Shown here piece after piece: positions 1 through 13,471 of a stretch of 64,000 bases of DNA. Every line of letters starts with the position of its first letter. Position 1 is the first letter of the stretch. The DNA is from Pagrus major (lineage: Eukaryota; Chordata; Actinopteri; Spariformes; Sparidae). The position numbers and the translations under genes were made by a program. The stretch is taken from the NCBI RefSeq assembly GCF_040436345.1, contig NC_133215.1, positions 25,471,806 through 25,535,805 on the forward strand. The letters are read 5' to 3'. A model generated the notes under the pieces. That model saw nothing but the letters and a program-made list of their open reading frames with translations, was not told the DNA's origin and made no database searches.

Positions 1-410
1 TCAATTTGGCCGTTGAGAGACACTGACAACATTTTACACCATTTTCTGACATTTTACAGACCAAAGAAATAAACGATGAAATGAGAAAATAATCAACAGA
101 TTAATCAACAATGAAAAAAATTGTTAGTTGCAGCCCGACAAGGATGAAATGTTTTGGCTTCAAAGAATCCCTGTTTTCTGGACATGGAACAATGTTTGTT
201 GTAAACACGCCAGCCTCCTGCAGTCTGTTGGATGGGACATGAAACAGTTCAGGAAGGAGCTGCTTATGCTCACAGTGCTCTGTGATCGCACCACGTTGCT
301 GTGGCCCAATCAATCATTTAGTGGCAGCGGGTGACATTTTGTGTGTGCTTGCATGTGCACGTTTTGTGCGTGATTGTTGTCAATATCGTGCCCTTCTATT
401 CCGTCTGCAG
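1..410 (+). other. colgalt1 intron upstream of first visible exon
   Basis: This stretch is AT-rich with no recognisable coding exon. A pyrimidine-rich tract and acceptor end at 409-410, just before the exon at 411. The reading frame open from about 282 is only the intronic extension of that exon. Confidence 0.7.
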
Positions 411-3400
411 GTGGCTGACTGTGACAACCTGCTCACCAATCCGGATGTGTTGAAGAAGCTGATGAGCGAGAACAAGACCATTGTGGCGCCCATGCTGGAG
501 TCCAGAGCTGCCTACTCCAACTTCTGGTGTGGCATGACTTCACAGGTAGTACTGCATAAATCAGATTAAATATTTAAAATAGTTACCACACCCAGTCAGA
601 AGCACCTGTGAGGCTATTATACAAATATTATGCAGGGGTATGAAATGATGAGCTGCATGTTAGTACAGCTCTAGAAATATAAACCACATGACCACCAGCA
701 GTTTCACTCCAATACATAAACTAAACCTACAGACTGTGAAGGTTATTTATCATGAGTAGCTACTTCATAATGTCTAAGGTTTTTTTTTTTTTTTTTTACA
801 TCTTTGACAAATAATGCAGTCCAGATAATCGTTTGCTGTTGACTCTGTGGGTTACTGACGGTGAGTAAAATGTCACTTTTCATGCAGTCCTGCTGAATCA
901 TAGCGAACATCTTCCCCCATCGTCATAACACAGAAATACAGAATACAGAATTTTGTACACTTTTTTTTTTTTTTTACACACAATTTTTTTCTAACGCACA
1001 AGGAATTGAAATTTGTGCAATTAGCTCACTTAAGAAACACTTTAAATGAGTGAATGTGAAGGTGTAGGAGAGAGTGTTTCCCTCAGATTACTCTGCTAAC
1101 GTGTAAATGATTTGTCTCGCAGGTAACTGAATGTAATGACACAATATTTAGCTTTAATGAAGGTTTGTGATATGAGTGGAATGTGTGGCTGGTGCGCAGA
1201 CAACCCACACAGCTCATTATGTTTTATTTGCTCAATCTTCTCAGTCGGGCTCTGCGATATGACTTATACTTTAATCATATATTTGTTTTACACAGTATTT
1301 ATCTTGATATTTTGAAATCACAATACTTTTGAGAAAATACCTCAATATCAATATTGCTGTTGACTTTGTTCTCTCACAAAATATTAGTACGAAGAGATCT
1401 TTAGAAAATAATCATCAGTAATGTGGATATAATGACTAAAGCCCTATTTGCACGGGACTACTTTTACCAGGGGACCTCATGGGATTTATAAATTACCACC
1501 CCATGTTTGTGTTTCATGTGGCAGCGTCACAGTGACAGAATGTTTGAGCGGCAGGGGCGGACAAAAAAAATGCACCGGCTGTATGCGGTGGACAAAGTAT
1601 AGTGTGTGTGTATGTATATGTATGTATGTATGTATGTATGTATATATATATATAGTGAAATGGAAGGGTACCCAAGAGGGCACTTTATCATGTTTTATCT
1701 ACCATTGGGGCGTCCAAGAAGCGCAGCGTTTTTTCGAACATAGGGGCACAAGGGGGTCCACCAGTGATGTGGCATTTGCATAGAATAAGTGAAGTCTGTA
1801 TTTTACTGACATTTTCTCCCGGTATGATAGCTCTGTGTAACATCAACTAACAGAAGTGAACTGTCTGTTCTTCAGCAGCCACATCACTTATATAGCTTTT
1901 CCCACTTACTGCATGCGTTTGAAGCATAAATACACATTTTGCAGCTCATTTAGATAAAGTAAAATACGCCTTATGGCTGTACTTGAATGTGACAACCTTT
2001 CATTGCTCCTAACCTTCTCTGTTATCACTTTTAAATGTCAGTACCGCCGATCTCACAGCTCAGCTGTTGACTGCTGTTAAACATATGAGACGCGATCAAA
2101 TTTAATATTTTAGTACTTGTTCAGTTGTCTGACAACAGAAACATGCATATTCACACTAGACTAATATTATCACATGACCTCACAGTCACATGACTGTGTT
2201 TGGCAGAATATGGTCAGTGATATGCTTAATTATTAGAGGTAACCAGGTAATAGTCCCATGTGAATAGGGCTGTAGTGGGTAAAGGCTAGTATTAGAACAA
2301 GTAAAACATACTTCTCAGTCTGTTATTCCTGCTTTATCAGATACTTCTGCTGTCTGTGCTGCTGATAAGAAATATTCTAACTTAAGGCCTCTTTAAATTG
2401 ATGTGTCACCTCATTATTTTTTATCATTCAGCAGCAGTGTGAAAATGAAGGAGGTTTACTTGATATGCAGACTCTCATTTTCTTAAACTTGCACATCTGA
2501 TGTATCATGCGGCATTATGTATTTGCATGTCTTGGATACAGTTCTGTCTGATCTATTTCTGTCTAGACAGGATGCCTCTAAGTACTCATCGTTGCTTCTT
2601 TTCAAATTCGAGTAGACATATGGACATTGTCTATCCTCAAGCGCAAAATCAACCAACTCAAACCAAGAGTCTGTCTCTCTGATTCCTTCAAAGAACCTCT
2701 TCCTCTATGACAGTGAATGGGCCTGTAGCCAAAAGGCGATAAGCATGTCAGTTAATGTCTTTTCTCTTAGTCAATATTTCTCAGTCTCAGACACTTAATA
2801 TTTTTTTCACAATCAGGTTTTCATATTTCTTAGTAAATTTGTAATAAAATATAGAGTTTCAGAAATGTTCATTTGAGTGTTTAAAAATGGACACATGGAC
2901 GTACCTCACAGACTGGGCAGCCAATTATCTCAATCAACTCAGATATCTCAGATCAAGCTTCCCCTGACATTTTGAGTCTTCCTCCAAGCTTTTTTTTCAT
3001 TAGGAAACAAATTGGACTCGATAAAATCGTGTGTAACGGTACAGTGTGTGTGTGTGTGTGTGTGTGTACACGCGCTCACTCCCTGCAGGGTTACTACAAG
3101 CGTACACCAGCTTACATGCCTATCCGTAAGCGGGAGCGTCATGGCTGTTTCGCTGTACCGATGGTCCACTCTACCTACCTAGTGGACCTACAGAAGGAGG
3201 CCTCCCGTCAGCTGGCTTTCTATCCACCACACCCGGAGTACAGCTGGGCCCTGGATGACGTCATCGTCTTTGCCTACTCAGCTCGCATGGCAGGTGAGAC
3301 AAATACAGCAAGACTTGTTATGTGACAGCTGGTTAAATGTCTTTCTAAGCATGTTTTGTTCACATTCGTAAACATGTTTTTCCTGTCTTTTATCTTCTCA

Positions 3401-6400
3401 GATGTTCAGATGTACCTGTGCAACAAAGAAACTTACGGGTATTTCCCCGTCCCAATGCCCTCTCACGCCAACTTGCAGGATGAGGCGGAGAGCTTCTTGC
3501 ATACTCAGCTCGAGGTCATGGGTGAGTCAACGACCAAATGATTTCTTAGTGTTCTACTGTTAATGCAAAAGGCAGTGAGTTTGCTCATGATGAAGCATTC
3601 AAACAGACACTAGGCTGTGATTAGACCTGATTATGTCTTTATGATGGATTATTGCTGGTTTCAAATGGACTTTATCTTTCACTTGCAATGACATGTTGTG
3701 CTGATCTGCAGATTTTGCATTTGATGGATTTCTCCAGCCTACGTTTATCTAACTGGGTGTTTTTTTTCTGCTGTACCCATTATGAAAAGGTTTTCTTAGA
3801 GTTAACATATTGTGTGCCTCTGCCTTAAAACCAATCAGTTCTAATACTTGCCTTTTCCCACTTAGTCATTATATCCACATTATTGATCGACTATTTATCA
3901 AAAATCTCATTGTGTTAATATTTTGTGAAAGTACAGATAGTCGTCCCTACAGGATTGCCATAATTTCCATTTTTAAATTCCAATTTTTGAAGTGCTTTTG
4001 TGAAGTATCAGGATATTTATTGAGTATTGCAATATAGCCTAAAAATATTGTGATGATATTTAAATCTACTGTACTATAAAATAGTAATCACTATACATGT
4101 ACTCATCTTGCTAAACTCTAGAGTGTAAAATCAAAGCAAAAGTTAAATTATCTTTCATTTTGGGAGCTCCGTGGAAATCTCCTGAGGACCCCTGGGCCAC
4201 AGTTTGGGAACCCCTGTTTCAACACATTACTCATTCTCTTTGTAACCGTCTCCCCCTGTTTTTTTTTTTTTCTTTGAAAGTGAGAAATCCTCCATTGGAG
4301 CCCTCCAGCTTCCTGTCTCTTCCTCCCAAGCAGCCTAACAAGATGGGCTTTGATGAGGTACACACACTCAACCACAAGCACACACACGCAAAAAACACAC
4401 ACAATAACGCACGCATGTGTGTGAGGTTGTGCATTTGTGTGCTCCCAGGTGTTTATGATCAATCTGGTGCGGAGAGCTGACCGTCGTGAGCGAATGCTAA
4501 GAGCTTTGTACGAGCAGGAGCTCAGCTGTAAGGTTGTTGCCGCTGTGGATGGCAAGTACGTTTCTCATCTCCTTCCTCCCCCACTGCCTGTGTCTTCCTG
4601 ATTTGTGCCTCTGCAACATGCCGTTTAGATTGATGTAGGGAGGTTGAGCTGAGATAAACAACCAGGTGTAGAGTAGCGGCTGCATGCTGCCATTTAAGGA
4701 GTACCATAGTTTTAGCTCCTCTGTGAGGAAAATGTAGCTCTAATCTTTATCTCATTAGATTGCGTCATGTTTTACACATTTGTTTCTAATATTACCTGAT
4801 TTTAAAAGACTGTCATAACACCTGCACGGCTTTTGTTACATTTGTATTGTACATTTTCATTCAAGGCACACATCATCCATGTGATTTATTGTTTCCAGGT
4901 CTAATCTCTTTGTTTATCCCTTCCCTTTGTCTCAGAGCTCTGAACAAGACCGATATAGAGTCTATGGAGATTAAGATGCTGCCGGGATACAAGGACCCTT
5001 ATCATGGTCGACCTCTCACTAAGGGTGAACTGGGTTGTTTCCTCTCTCATTACAACATCTGGAAGGAGGTGAGACGCTTGGACAGGCCTCAGGCCTCTGG
5101 GTCTGTCTGTACCTGGTACTAGGCCTGTCACGATAATTACGATATTGACTTAACGTAAATATCTTATCGACTTACTGATGTACAGTATGTACTGCATATG
5201 ACCTTGATCATTTTTGCTGACCTCAGCACTGACTGTGTTTACATGAGAATGTAAACAACATTTTCGCTGACATAATGCCAGATGCACATTTAATTATTGT
5301 TTTGTTTGTGTGGTTTTATTTTATTTGTTGTATTTATTAAGGAGATCTAATTTGTTTTTCACATTTCAATAGACCTGGAATGATTAGTATATTCCAATAA
5401 ATGTCTGATAACTAAGAATTAAGTTTATTGCTCGTAGAAAAGTTGTACCTGCATTATTAAGCTCTTTTATTATCATCACATCGGTGGCATAAAATAATCT
5501 CTAAAGGACAGGAATATCATTTAGCGTTGTTATTTCTGGGATGATATATCTTCCAACAGCTTGTTTTCTCTTCATAGTTTAGCTGCACTATTATTTTCCA
5601 GGAAAAAGCGTCCCTCATGAGCACAACACCATAAGTAGAAGGATTTAAATCAGCTCCATTCAACCACCTCAATGAAGTTAATGCAACAATAGCACCATGA
5701 AAGGACTGGAAAGTGATTTTTCACAAAGGTTACATACAGTATATGCCTTTTTAATCTAAGAGCATGTGTGTGGATGTTTCTGTACTTTTTTAAAATTTGA
5801 AACAAAGGACTATTATCAGTAAAGGATTTAAGAAACCTTTCCATCATAGTAATGCTTATACCAGCTCACCATCACCTCAGCAACACTGTAATGCACTAAA
5901 TTTATCTGAATGTGTTTCTGTGTGGAGATTGTAGATCGTGGTCTGAAGACCTCCCTGGTCATTGAGGACGACCTCCGCTTCGAGGTGTTCTTCAAACGAC
6001 GCCTGCAGACTCTGCTGCAGGAGGTGACGATACAGAAGCTGGACTGGGATCTAATGTGAGTGATGCTTCAGAGACTGAACAAAAACATGATGCAGTAAAC
6101 AGAGAGGATTATTATCCCCTTACAGTCAAATCCGTCCATCTGTCACACGGGATATGTCAGACAACACTAATCAGATTCAGGAAGCACTTGTGGGAATAAT
6201 GCAACACTGAGCTGCTCTGGCATTTTCAGAATCAGAGATTGATTGGTTTCATTCAAAAGCAAACTGTTCTCTCAGACGGTAAAATTTTTCATTTTCAGTA
6301 CCTCCAAACTTGATTGGGCATGAAAGTCTCCAATCATCAGTACAAAAATGAGCGTCTGCAGTAGAAAATCTCTCTTTTTTCCAAAGTCGTGTGTGTGTGT

Positions 6401-7634
6401 GTGTGGCTCTGTGTGTGACACAGACCTGCAGCTCCTTATTAGAGCAGAGGAGAGAGACAGAGTCGTGTAACCTAGTCGCTATGTTTTTGTAGAGTCACAA
6501 CCTCACACCCTGAGTGCTGTTACTGGCTGTGGCAAACCCTGCATGTATTACCTTTAAATAGACTCAGTTCAGGGTTTTGACTAAGTTTGGATGAATTCAG
6601 CAACGGTGGAAAGTGTTTTGTTTGCGACTGAAGTGTTTTGAATTAGTTACAACTCTGATTTTCCTCTTTGTCCGGCATCTTTTCTTTAGCAACAGTGGTA
6701 GAGGCTCATGGATATTTTATTATTTCGAGCAATCCACTATAGCAAACTGAATAAAAAATAAGTCCAAACTGAAGGCTATGATCTTAACATTTCTTTCAAT
6801 TCATTTGTGGTGCCGCTGGAAGCTTGGTAATGTAGCAACCTTGGCTATATTGTAACATACTAAACAACTGACAGGAAGCTACACTTCCTCTCCTTTGCGG
6901 GAACTCAGATGCTGCCACAACGCTAATAAAATAACGTCCACCAATTTACACTCTCTGGGTCTAGGTCTGTTCTATTTTTTTAATTCTATAAATGCTGGTG
7001 TAACTAGGCTCCAATTTAAGTACTTGGGATATTTATTATCGCGTTTATCTTGAATACAGTTACATCGGGCGGAAGCGAATGCAGGTGGACCACCCTGAGA
7101 CGTCTGTACCGAACATCCACAATCTGGTTGAGGCAGACTACTCCTACTGGACACTAGGCTACATGTTGTCATTACAAGGAGCCCGGAAGCTCCTCAGGGC
7201 CGACCCGATGAGCAAACTGCTTCCTGTCGATGAGTTCCTCCCTGTCATGTACAACAAACATCCAGTGTGAGTATAACCCATCCGTCCCTTCATCCCTTTT
7301 TCTGCTCCTCTTATCTGTCTCTCTCATTAATCTAATCACGTCCCCGCTGCTCTCACTCATCAGTTCAGAGTACATGGACCACTTTGAGAGACGGGACCTG
7401 CGTGCGTTCTCTGCCGAGCCGCTTCTGGTGTATCCGACCCATTACACAGGAGACGCGGGCTACATCAGCGACACGGAAACCTCAGTGGTGTGGGACAACG
7501 AGACGGTCAAAACCGACTGGGACCGCGCCAAGTCAAGGAAAACACAGGAGCAGGGGGAGTTGAGCTTTGAGGCCCAGAACTCTGACGTGCTGCAGTCTGA
7601 ACTGGAGGACTGGAGCACACGGGACGAGCTGTGA
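411..7634 (+). CDS. colgalt1: Procollagen galactosyltransferase 1, 3' nine exons (5' end outside window)
   Basis: This ER-lumen enzyme transfers galactose to hydroxylysine of collagens and collagen-domain proteins. Exons read as 411-545, 3089-3293, 3402-3521, 4281-4357, 4449-4555, 4936-5068, 5928-6055, 7060-7266 and 7364-7634. Phases agree at every junction and sum to 461 codons including TGA, against about 622 residues for the human protein, so roughly the first quarter lies upstream of the window. The first exon carries a DCDN motif at the place of the DxD-type site of the N-terminal glycosyltransferase domain. It is followed by conserved NFWCGMTSQ and GYYKRTPAY. The C-terminal GT25 domain starts at MGFDEVFMINL, continues through [20 protein letters not shown] and EDDLRFE, and ends near VDEFLPVM. 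The protein ends in RDEL, an ER-retention signal, as in human COLGALT1. COLGALT1 rather than COLGALT2 is favoured by sequence and by nxnl1 next door. No frameshift or missing key residue is seen. Confidence 0.95.
546..3088 (+). other. colgalt1 intron holding an inverted-repeat element
   Basis: A 2.5-kb intron. It holds poly-T runs near 780 and 961, the inverted-terminus element described separately at 1439-2272, and a (GT)n tract at 3044-3067 that ends about 20 bases before the acceptor at 3087-3088. No other coding exon is recognisable. Confidence 0.7.
1439..2272. mobile_element. Non-autonomous DNA element with about 35-bp inverted ends
   Basis: The left end (AGCCCTATTTGCACGGGACT) and the reverse complement of the right end (AGCCCTATTCACATGGGACT) match closely, and similarity runs on into the ACC-rich sequence behind them. 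No transposase frame is visible, so this looks like a MITE-like or internally deleted DNA transposon. It contains a (GTAT)n tract at about 1613-1640. A block at about 1680-1770 resembles one at 12505-12655, suggesting a nested or shared fragment. The superfamily cannot be told by eye. Confidence 0.6.
5069..5927 (+). other. colgalt1 intron, no gene seen
   Basis: AT-rich intron. The stretch near 5125-5170 (tcacgataattacgatattg type) resembles sequence common in dispersed fish repeats. Nothing coding is seen. Confidence 0.6.
6056..7059 (+). other. colgalt1 intron, no gene seen
   Basis: A 1-kb intron between a donor at 6056 and an acceptor at 7058-7059. It has a short GT tract near 6389-6403. 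No exon or repeat structure was recognised. Confidence 0.6.
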
Positions 7635-8990
7635 TGAAGAGGAGAGGACGTGAGGAAGAGGGACGGGAGAGAACTCCTGCGTACAGAGAAAAGGATGAGG
7701 GAGATAGAACAAAGCTGTGAGAGAGAGGGGGGATGGATAAGATGGAGGGAATGTGAAATAGAAGAGGGAGGAAAGGCAGAGCAGATGAGGGACGGAAGCT
7801 TTTCCTCAAACATTTCTCTCTCCGATATTTGATCTTTCTCTTAAGAGAGGAGGTTAGATGCCGAGTTAACTCTTGAAGAGTCAGCTAGCAGCTTTTGTTT
7901 TATTTATTGCATCCAACGCACATCCCTTGACCACAGCCTGGTCCAAAAATAGTTTTTTTTTTTTTTTAAATAAAATTTTGCCCCCACCACATTATACATA
8001 ATTCCTACTTTGTGTAATGAATTGGAAGACGATTCAGCATTTGGCCCAAATCTAAAATGACTTCTTGTTACGTTTCAACAACTACGTTACCAAAACTTCA
8101 CCTGATTACACGTTAAAGCTGCAGTATGTTTTGTGTTTTAAACGGAAACCTCTAAGATATAAACAAAGATTATGTTAAGATTATGTTTTTTTCTATACTC
8201 TCAGTGGTTCCCAGCCTGTTTGGCTGGTGACCCCTTAAAAAGAAGCAACATCTAGTTGTAACTAGAGCTGCAACAATTAGTTAATTAACCAATGAGTCGA
8301 CGGAGCGATTGATCGTTTTAGTCTTTTAAGCAAAAATGTCAAAACATTTGCTGGTTCCAGCTTCTTAAATGTGAAGATTTACTGAAGAGTCTTTGAGTTC
8401 TGGGAAAATCTAAAAAGAGCATTTTTTTTACCTTATTTTTTTGTATTTCTTTTTTACATTTTATTGACTGAATGATTAATTGTGAAAATAATCGGCAGAT
8501 AAATGGATAATGAAAGTAATAGTTACATTGTAATTGTTAATTGTAACCCTTAATCGGGAGTCGCATGTGTCTACTGGTCTACCAAAGAGCGAGTTTCTAA
8601 ACAAAAGCAAATACTATGTGTAGAAGAAATCATCATCAGCCAGGTTGGGAACCACTGCTCTCTTCTTCTCCTGTGTGTTATTCAGGTAAAGTTGTTACTT
8701 AATAACATGGCATATTTTTTTCAATCATGACTACCAGTGTTTTCTTTTATTTTCTGTCAAACCTTGTAACAGTTTGACATCTTTAATGTTTCGGTTTAGC
8801 GTGTCAGTGTCTTCCCCTCACTACATATTGCAGTTTTAACCCAAACTCGCAGCTTTTGTTGCATTTTGTTTGTTGACAATCATAAAGAAGAAATGACTAG
8901 ATTTTTAGTAACGTTTCATGTTTTGTCTCCTTTGTGTTTAAAATGTTTCTTTTTTTTTAACCAAAGAATGAATAAAGACTTTTGTAATGA
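7635..8990 (+). other. colgalt1 3' UTR with two candidate poly(A) signals
   Basis: After the TGA at 7632-7634, AATAAA occurs at 7969-7974, directly after a T-run, and again at 8971-8976, followed by a T/G-rich stretch. Either could end the transcript; the distal one has the better downstream context. Between them, about 8262-8530, lies a copy of a dispersed repeat family also seen near 22060, 27790 and 32985. Confidence 0.5.
8262..8530. repeat. Dispersed repeat, family F copy
   Basis: The sequence beginning 'gctgcaacaattagttaat' and ending 'ataatgaaagtaatagttac' shares wording with 22060-22500, 27790-28050 and 32985-33305: 'cacatttgagaagctggaa'-type cores and 'cgattaattgattatc'-type ends. 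No coding capacity is seen. The class of element is unknown to me. Confidence 0.45.
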
Positions 8991-11900
8991 AAGGCTGGTT
9001 GTGTTGTACTGAATTTCGCTCGGACTACGAGGGGATAAACCCCAGCATCAGTCCCTCAAAATACATGGTAGTGCTGACAAATTGTTGGTTCATTTCTAGT
9101 CAGAGCTACAGTGGCTACAACATCAAAATACACTCTGCACTGACTTTTTTTTTGGCACACAGCAGTTTTATTTCAGCACAGACATGACTGTACCACAACC
9201 CAGTTAAGACCTGTCTTTTAATTAGTGCCTGCTGGTGTTTGCTTGCCCTGCCAGTGTATAATGGTCAGTTTGGGCTGCAGCAGGCTGCCATTACTCCTCC
9301 TTCCTCACTGTGTTTACACAGGCGATCCCTCATTTACTGTTAGTCCGTGAAGCAGGGTCATGCCTCACTGGTTGTTATACAGTTACACGATACAGACGAC
9401 AGATTTCATTGAGTTAGAAACAATATTGCAGTCGAAATTATACTCAAGACTTGCAATGAGTTCATTAAAAACACGTCTGGTGGGTATTTATTCTTCGTAC
9501 CAGATGAACTATTTGTACAACAGTTGCTTTTATTTGTCTCCACTGTTGCACAGAACGAGAGTTAAGTTTGTGTTCTTACCTTAAGAATAACTTCATTATT
9601 ACCTTTCTGAGATTTAGAATTTCTTTTCCAAAACTTCACAGTGCACCTTTAAAAACCACTCTCACTCTTTGAGCTGTTCAGGCACATCAGTGCTTCAAGA
9701 TAATTGCTAACATCAGCATGCTAACATGCTTACAACTGTAAGCAGTTAAGCTGGTGACATTTGCCATTAAGAGTGTTAGCATGCTAACATTAGCACTACC
9801 ACACAGTGCAGCTGAGGCCAATGGGAATGCCAATAGTTTTGCAGGGATAAGAGGAGATAGAAATGTGCATCTTGTGCCAGTGATAGCTCAAAATGAAGTA
9901 ACATAAGAATAAAGAAGAAAAATAGGTACATTTTTACACCTGTGCCGGACAGAACAACAATAAAAAATGTATACCAACTACTATATGATAAGGAGAAGTA
10001 AAAATAGAGAAGAGTAACATTGCATGTGACACCAGAAGTTTAATATTGTGTCTGATATTGAAATAGTAGAATTGCAAATGATATTGAAAAGTGAGAAGTA
10101 ATATTGCACATGATATTTGGTCATGTTGGACAAATTGAAATCTCAACCTGATGCTAGCACAAGACAATAAAAAAGTTAACACACCACCAAAGTTATTACA
10201 TTTCATCCTGAGGAGACGCTGAAAGACGTTTCAGTCTTGTACAGACAGACAGTACATGCGACTGGCATTAAGTTGTGTGTGTTTGCTCACATGTCCACAG
10301 TATGTTTATCATGCCACTGTGTGTGTGTGTGCGCGCGTGCTCACGTGCATTGGCAGACGTCTGTGTGACTCAGACTAATCCCATTAGACCTCTCTCTGCT
10401 CACCTCTATATTTACCTCACCCCTCTCTGAGATTAAGCCAGGTATTTTCTGCAAGTGCCTCTGCAGATCAATAGCCACTTTTCTACAGTAGCACCTGCTG
10501 GGGTTTTACTAGAACCAGGCTGGACTCAAACTATCGACTGCCTCAGTTCATTTCCTCGATGCTCCGCGCGCAAATCACCTCGATAACAGGATGCAGAAGA
10601 ATCATTAAAAAGCTCTGAGGGGTAAATGAGTGACTTCAGTAATTAGCATGGCCGCAACTTAGTGTAGCACCGTTTGGCTGTGGAGGAGAGGCTGAGGCAT
10701 GTTGGGAGGAGACCGACATAAAACATGTCTGTCGCTTATTGTTTGTGTCCTGTCTGTCTTACTTTCAACCGTTTAACCTGCATGTCAGTCCTCTCCTTGC
10801 AATCCAATTTGCCCTGTTCCTTCATCCTTCCTTTCCTTCCTCCCTTCTTCTCCTTAAGTAATAAGATTGCTACTGTTGAGCTGGAGTTTAAGGACCACAC
10901 ACACACACACACACACACACACAGGAGCAACCTCTGACTCTGAATTACAGCTCTGACACACCTCCAGCTATCTGTAATCTCCCTCGGCAGAACACAGAGT
11001 GCAGGGTGAAGAAATTACAGAGAGAGGGGTGAAGAGGCAGTGAAAGGTGTCACTAAAATAACAAACTTCAAAGGATTTAAAGGTAGAAAGAAAGCAAATC
11101 AAAGAAAGAATACAATGGCTTGAAAGCGAGGAGAAACTGGATATATTTCTTTTCTTGCAGGAGTCCAGGAGTTTCAAGGTGAGGTAAATTACTTGTGGTA
11201 TATGCAGCTGCCACAGTACGTACAAAGATTGATGGCCTATTAAATTTGCTACTAACAAAACAAGGCAGTTTGGCTCGTATATATCAGTTGCGATCGATCA
11301 GCTTCAAAAAGGGAACTGGATGATTGTGAAATACCTTTTCCAAATGTAGGATTTAAGCTCTGACCTTTCTGAGTCTTCCAGTAAATCCTCTTTTTTTTTC
11401 TTCAGGTAAGGTGCAACGCTGCTCAATTTCAAACATATTTCTTCTACATCAGCCTTGGAAGTTTCAGACCAGAGTTGTAGTCTCAAATGGATCTGGCACA
11501 GCTCAGAGCCAGAGAGCCAAATCTAATTTGTGAGGTTATCGCTGTCAATTCACAGCCTGCAGCGACTGCTGCGACAGTGAAATACAGGCTGGCTGAGACA
11601 GATAAAGAACATTTCTGAGCTGTTAGGGCTGAACTTTATTTCTATATCTGAAATTTATTTCTTATGTGGTGTTTTGTTCTGAGCCATAAGTCTGCTCTTG
11701 AAAAACACCGTCCCATAAATGGCTGATTCGTCCTGGTCAGCTGATCCTGGCTCGGCTGCTGTGTTGTATTTAGATAATGGTGACTTTTGTCCTCAAAACT
11801 GTCGTAGCTTATAGACTGGATGTCCTTTAGTGGGCTGCAAAAATGAAATGAACAGTCAGTCAACGAGCAGGATCACTTTCAGATGCAAGAAGCAATTCTG

Positions 11901-13471
11901 GTGAAAGATAGTTGATTGTTGAGTCTCTTTACCAGGTCACTGGTAGGTCAGGCTGGCCAAAACTTCAATATTTGGCAATATGTGGCGACTATCTTACCAA
12001 TTGTAGCTTTAAAGGGAACATCCACCCAAACTGTTGTTACCTTTTTTAATATAGAGGTGGTTACATTTCTCACTTGGCTCAGTGTTCCTCCTCTTGCTTC
12101 AGATGACTCAACCAATCAAACAGTTTCCTTATTTCACCAAAGTATTCTTTGTGTGCTTAGTGTTTTTGTTATCATAGAATGATCCTTTAAATCTACAGAG
12201 GCCGCAGGTCCTCTTCCACAGTCCGCCATGTTGCACAACTATGTTTCTACAGTAGCCCAGAATGGACAAAACCACTGTCTCTAGAGAGGAACTTTCACAT
12301 TTCCTATGTTTTTAACAGCCACTGTACGGGAGGTTGAGATGAAGGCTGTTACGATGGTTGATATCTGCAACCTCACCAGCAGATGCCGTCAAATCCTTCA
12401 CACTGGACCTTTAAAAACAAACCATCAGACAGTTCAAACATATCAAATGCTAACAACAGTCTGTATTGAGTGTTCCAGTGCCCAGATCTCAGTTTGTAAA
12501 ACCAGTTAACTGGAAGGGCACCCTGAAGGACACTTCATCTTCATCATCTTCATCATGTTTTATCTACCACATGGGGCATCCAAGGGGGCAGTTTCACTGA
12601 GTTTTTTCAATCATGCATTCACCCCCCCAGTGCCTCCCTAAGTCCACCAGTGTATTGTATATAAATCACTAGATTGCTTTAAGCGTCTCAACTCACACCA
12701 AGTTTATGAAAGCTACATCTGTTACTTTTGAAGAGATTCCAGTTCTGCACAAGAAATGATGCGTTTCATGTAAACAGAAGTGCTTTGTTCAGGATAAACA
12801 CGGAGGAAAAATAAGCAGGCTTTTATTCTGAGTGATGGACTCCTACGTGAGAATCTGCCAAAGTCAGAACCGTTTTTGTTTCTGCAACATTTGAACAGAA
12901 ATCATGACAGTTGTGGTGTTATGTTTACTTGTGCTGCCACTGTGGATCTGATTCAACCACTCCCACACAGTCCTGATGAGGCAGAGCTCTTGTGTGCTAA
13001 AGCTCTTGATAAGTAACGGCTGCAGATGTCTTTTCAGTGTTGATTCTTGCCTTTTTAATTCGAGAAGAAACACCAAAGATTTGAGGCCAAGTCTGACTTA
13101 CTTACTAATGTAATGCAGCCTCAATGTTTTCTCTTCCTCCTACTGTGCAGTCGTTATCCCTCTTCCCAAATACAGGCATAGATCAAAGCTGTATGCAGCA
13201 ACTTCACACTCGTTCTCCTTGAGATGTTGAAAGTCATTGTGGGAAAAACAGGAAATCACTAGTTACCCTTCGGCTAAACACCGGAGGCTGCACCAATAAT
13301 TTCAGATGATCACTTAATGGTATCCAACAGTGTGAGAGAGCTTTTCCTTTAGGGTAGAGCCTGAATGGATGCAGGCAATGAACTGCACTATGATTGGATA
13401 ATGATCCAACATGTATATCTGTATTTCACAATCTCTGCCCGACAGAGGACCTTTCCCATCCCTCTCCCATC
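8991..13471. other. Intergenic region between colgalt1 and nxnl1 copy A
   Basis: No gene was recognised in about 4.5 kb. It contains a partial end of MITE family A (9611-9653), a (GT)n/(GC) tract near 10320-10340, a (CA)n tract at 10895-10922, a family B element at about 12185-12417, and a fragment at 12505-12655 shared with the element at 1439-2272. Open frames here are short and unlike known proteins. The promoter of nxnl1 copy A should lie near the right end, but I see no TATA box I would trust. Confidence 0.55.
12185..12417. mobile_element. MITE family B copy (shorter)
   Basis: This is an inverted copy of part of the element at 56012-56450. The phrase 'tccgccatgttgcacaactatgtttctac', here in lower similarity, is the complement of the block near 56270-56310. 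It ends in 'cactggacctttaaaa', matching that element's terminus. Confidence 0.5.
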
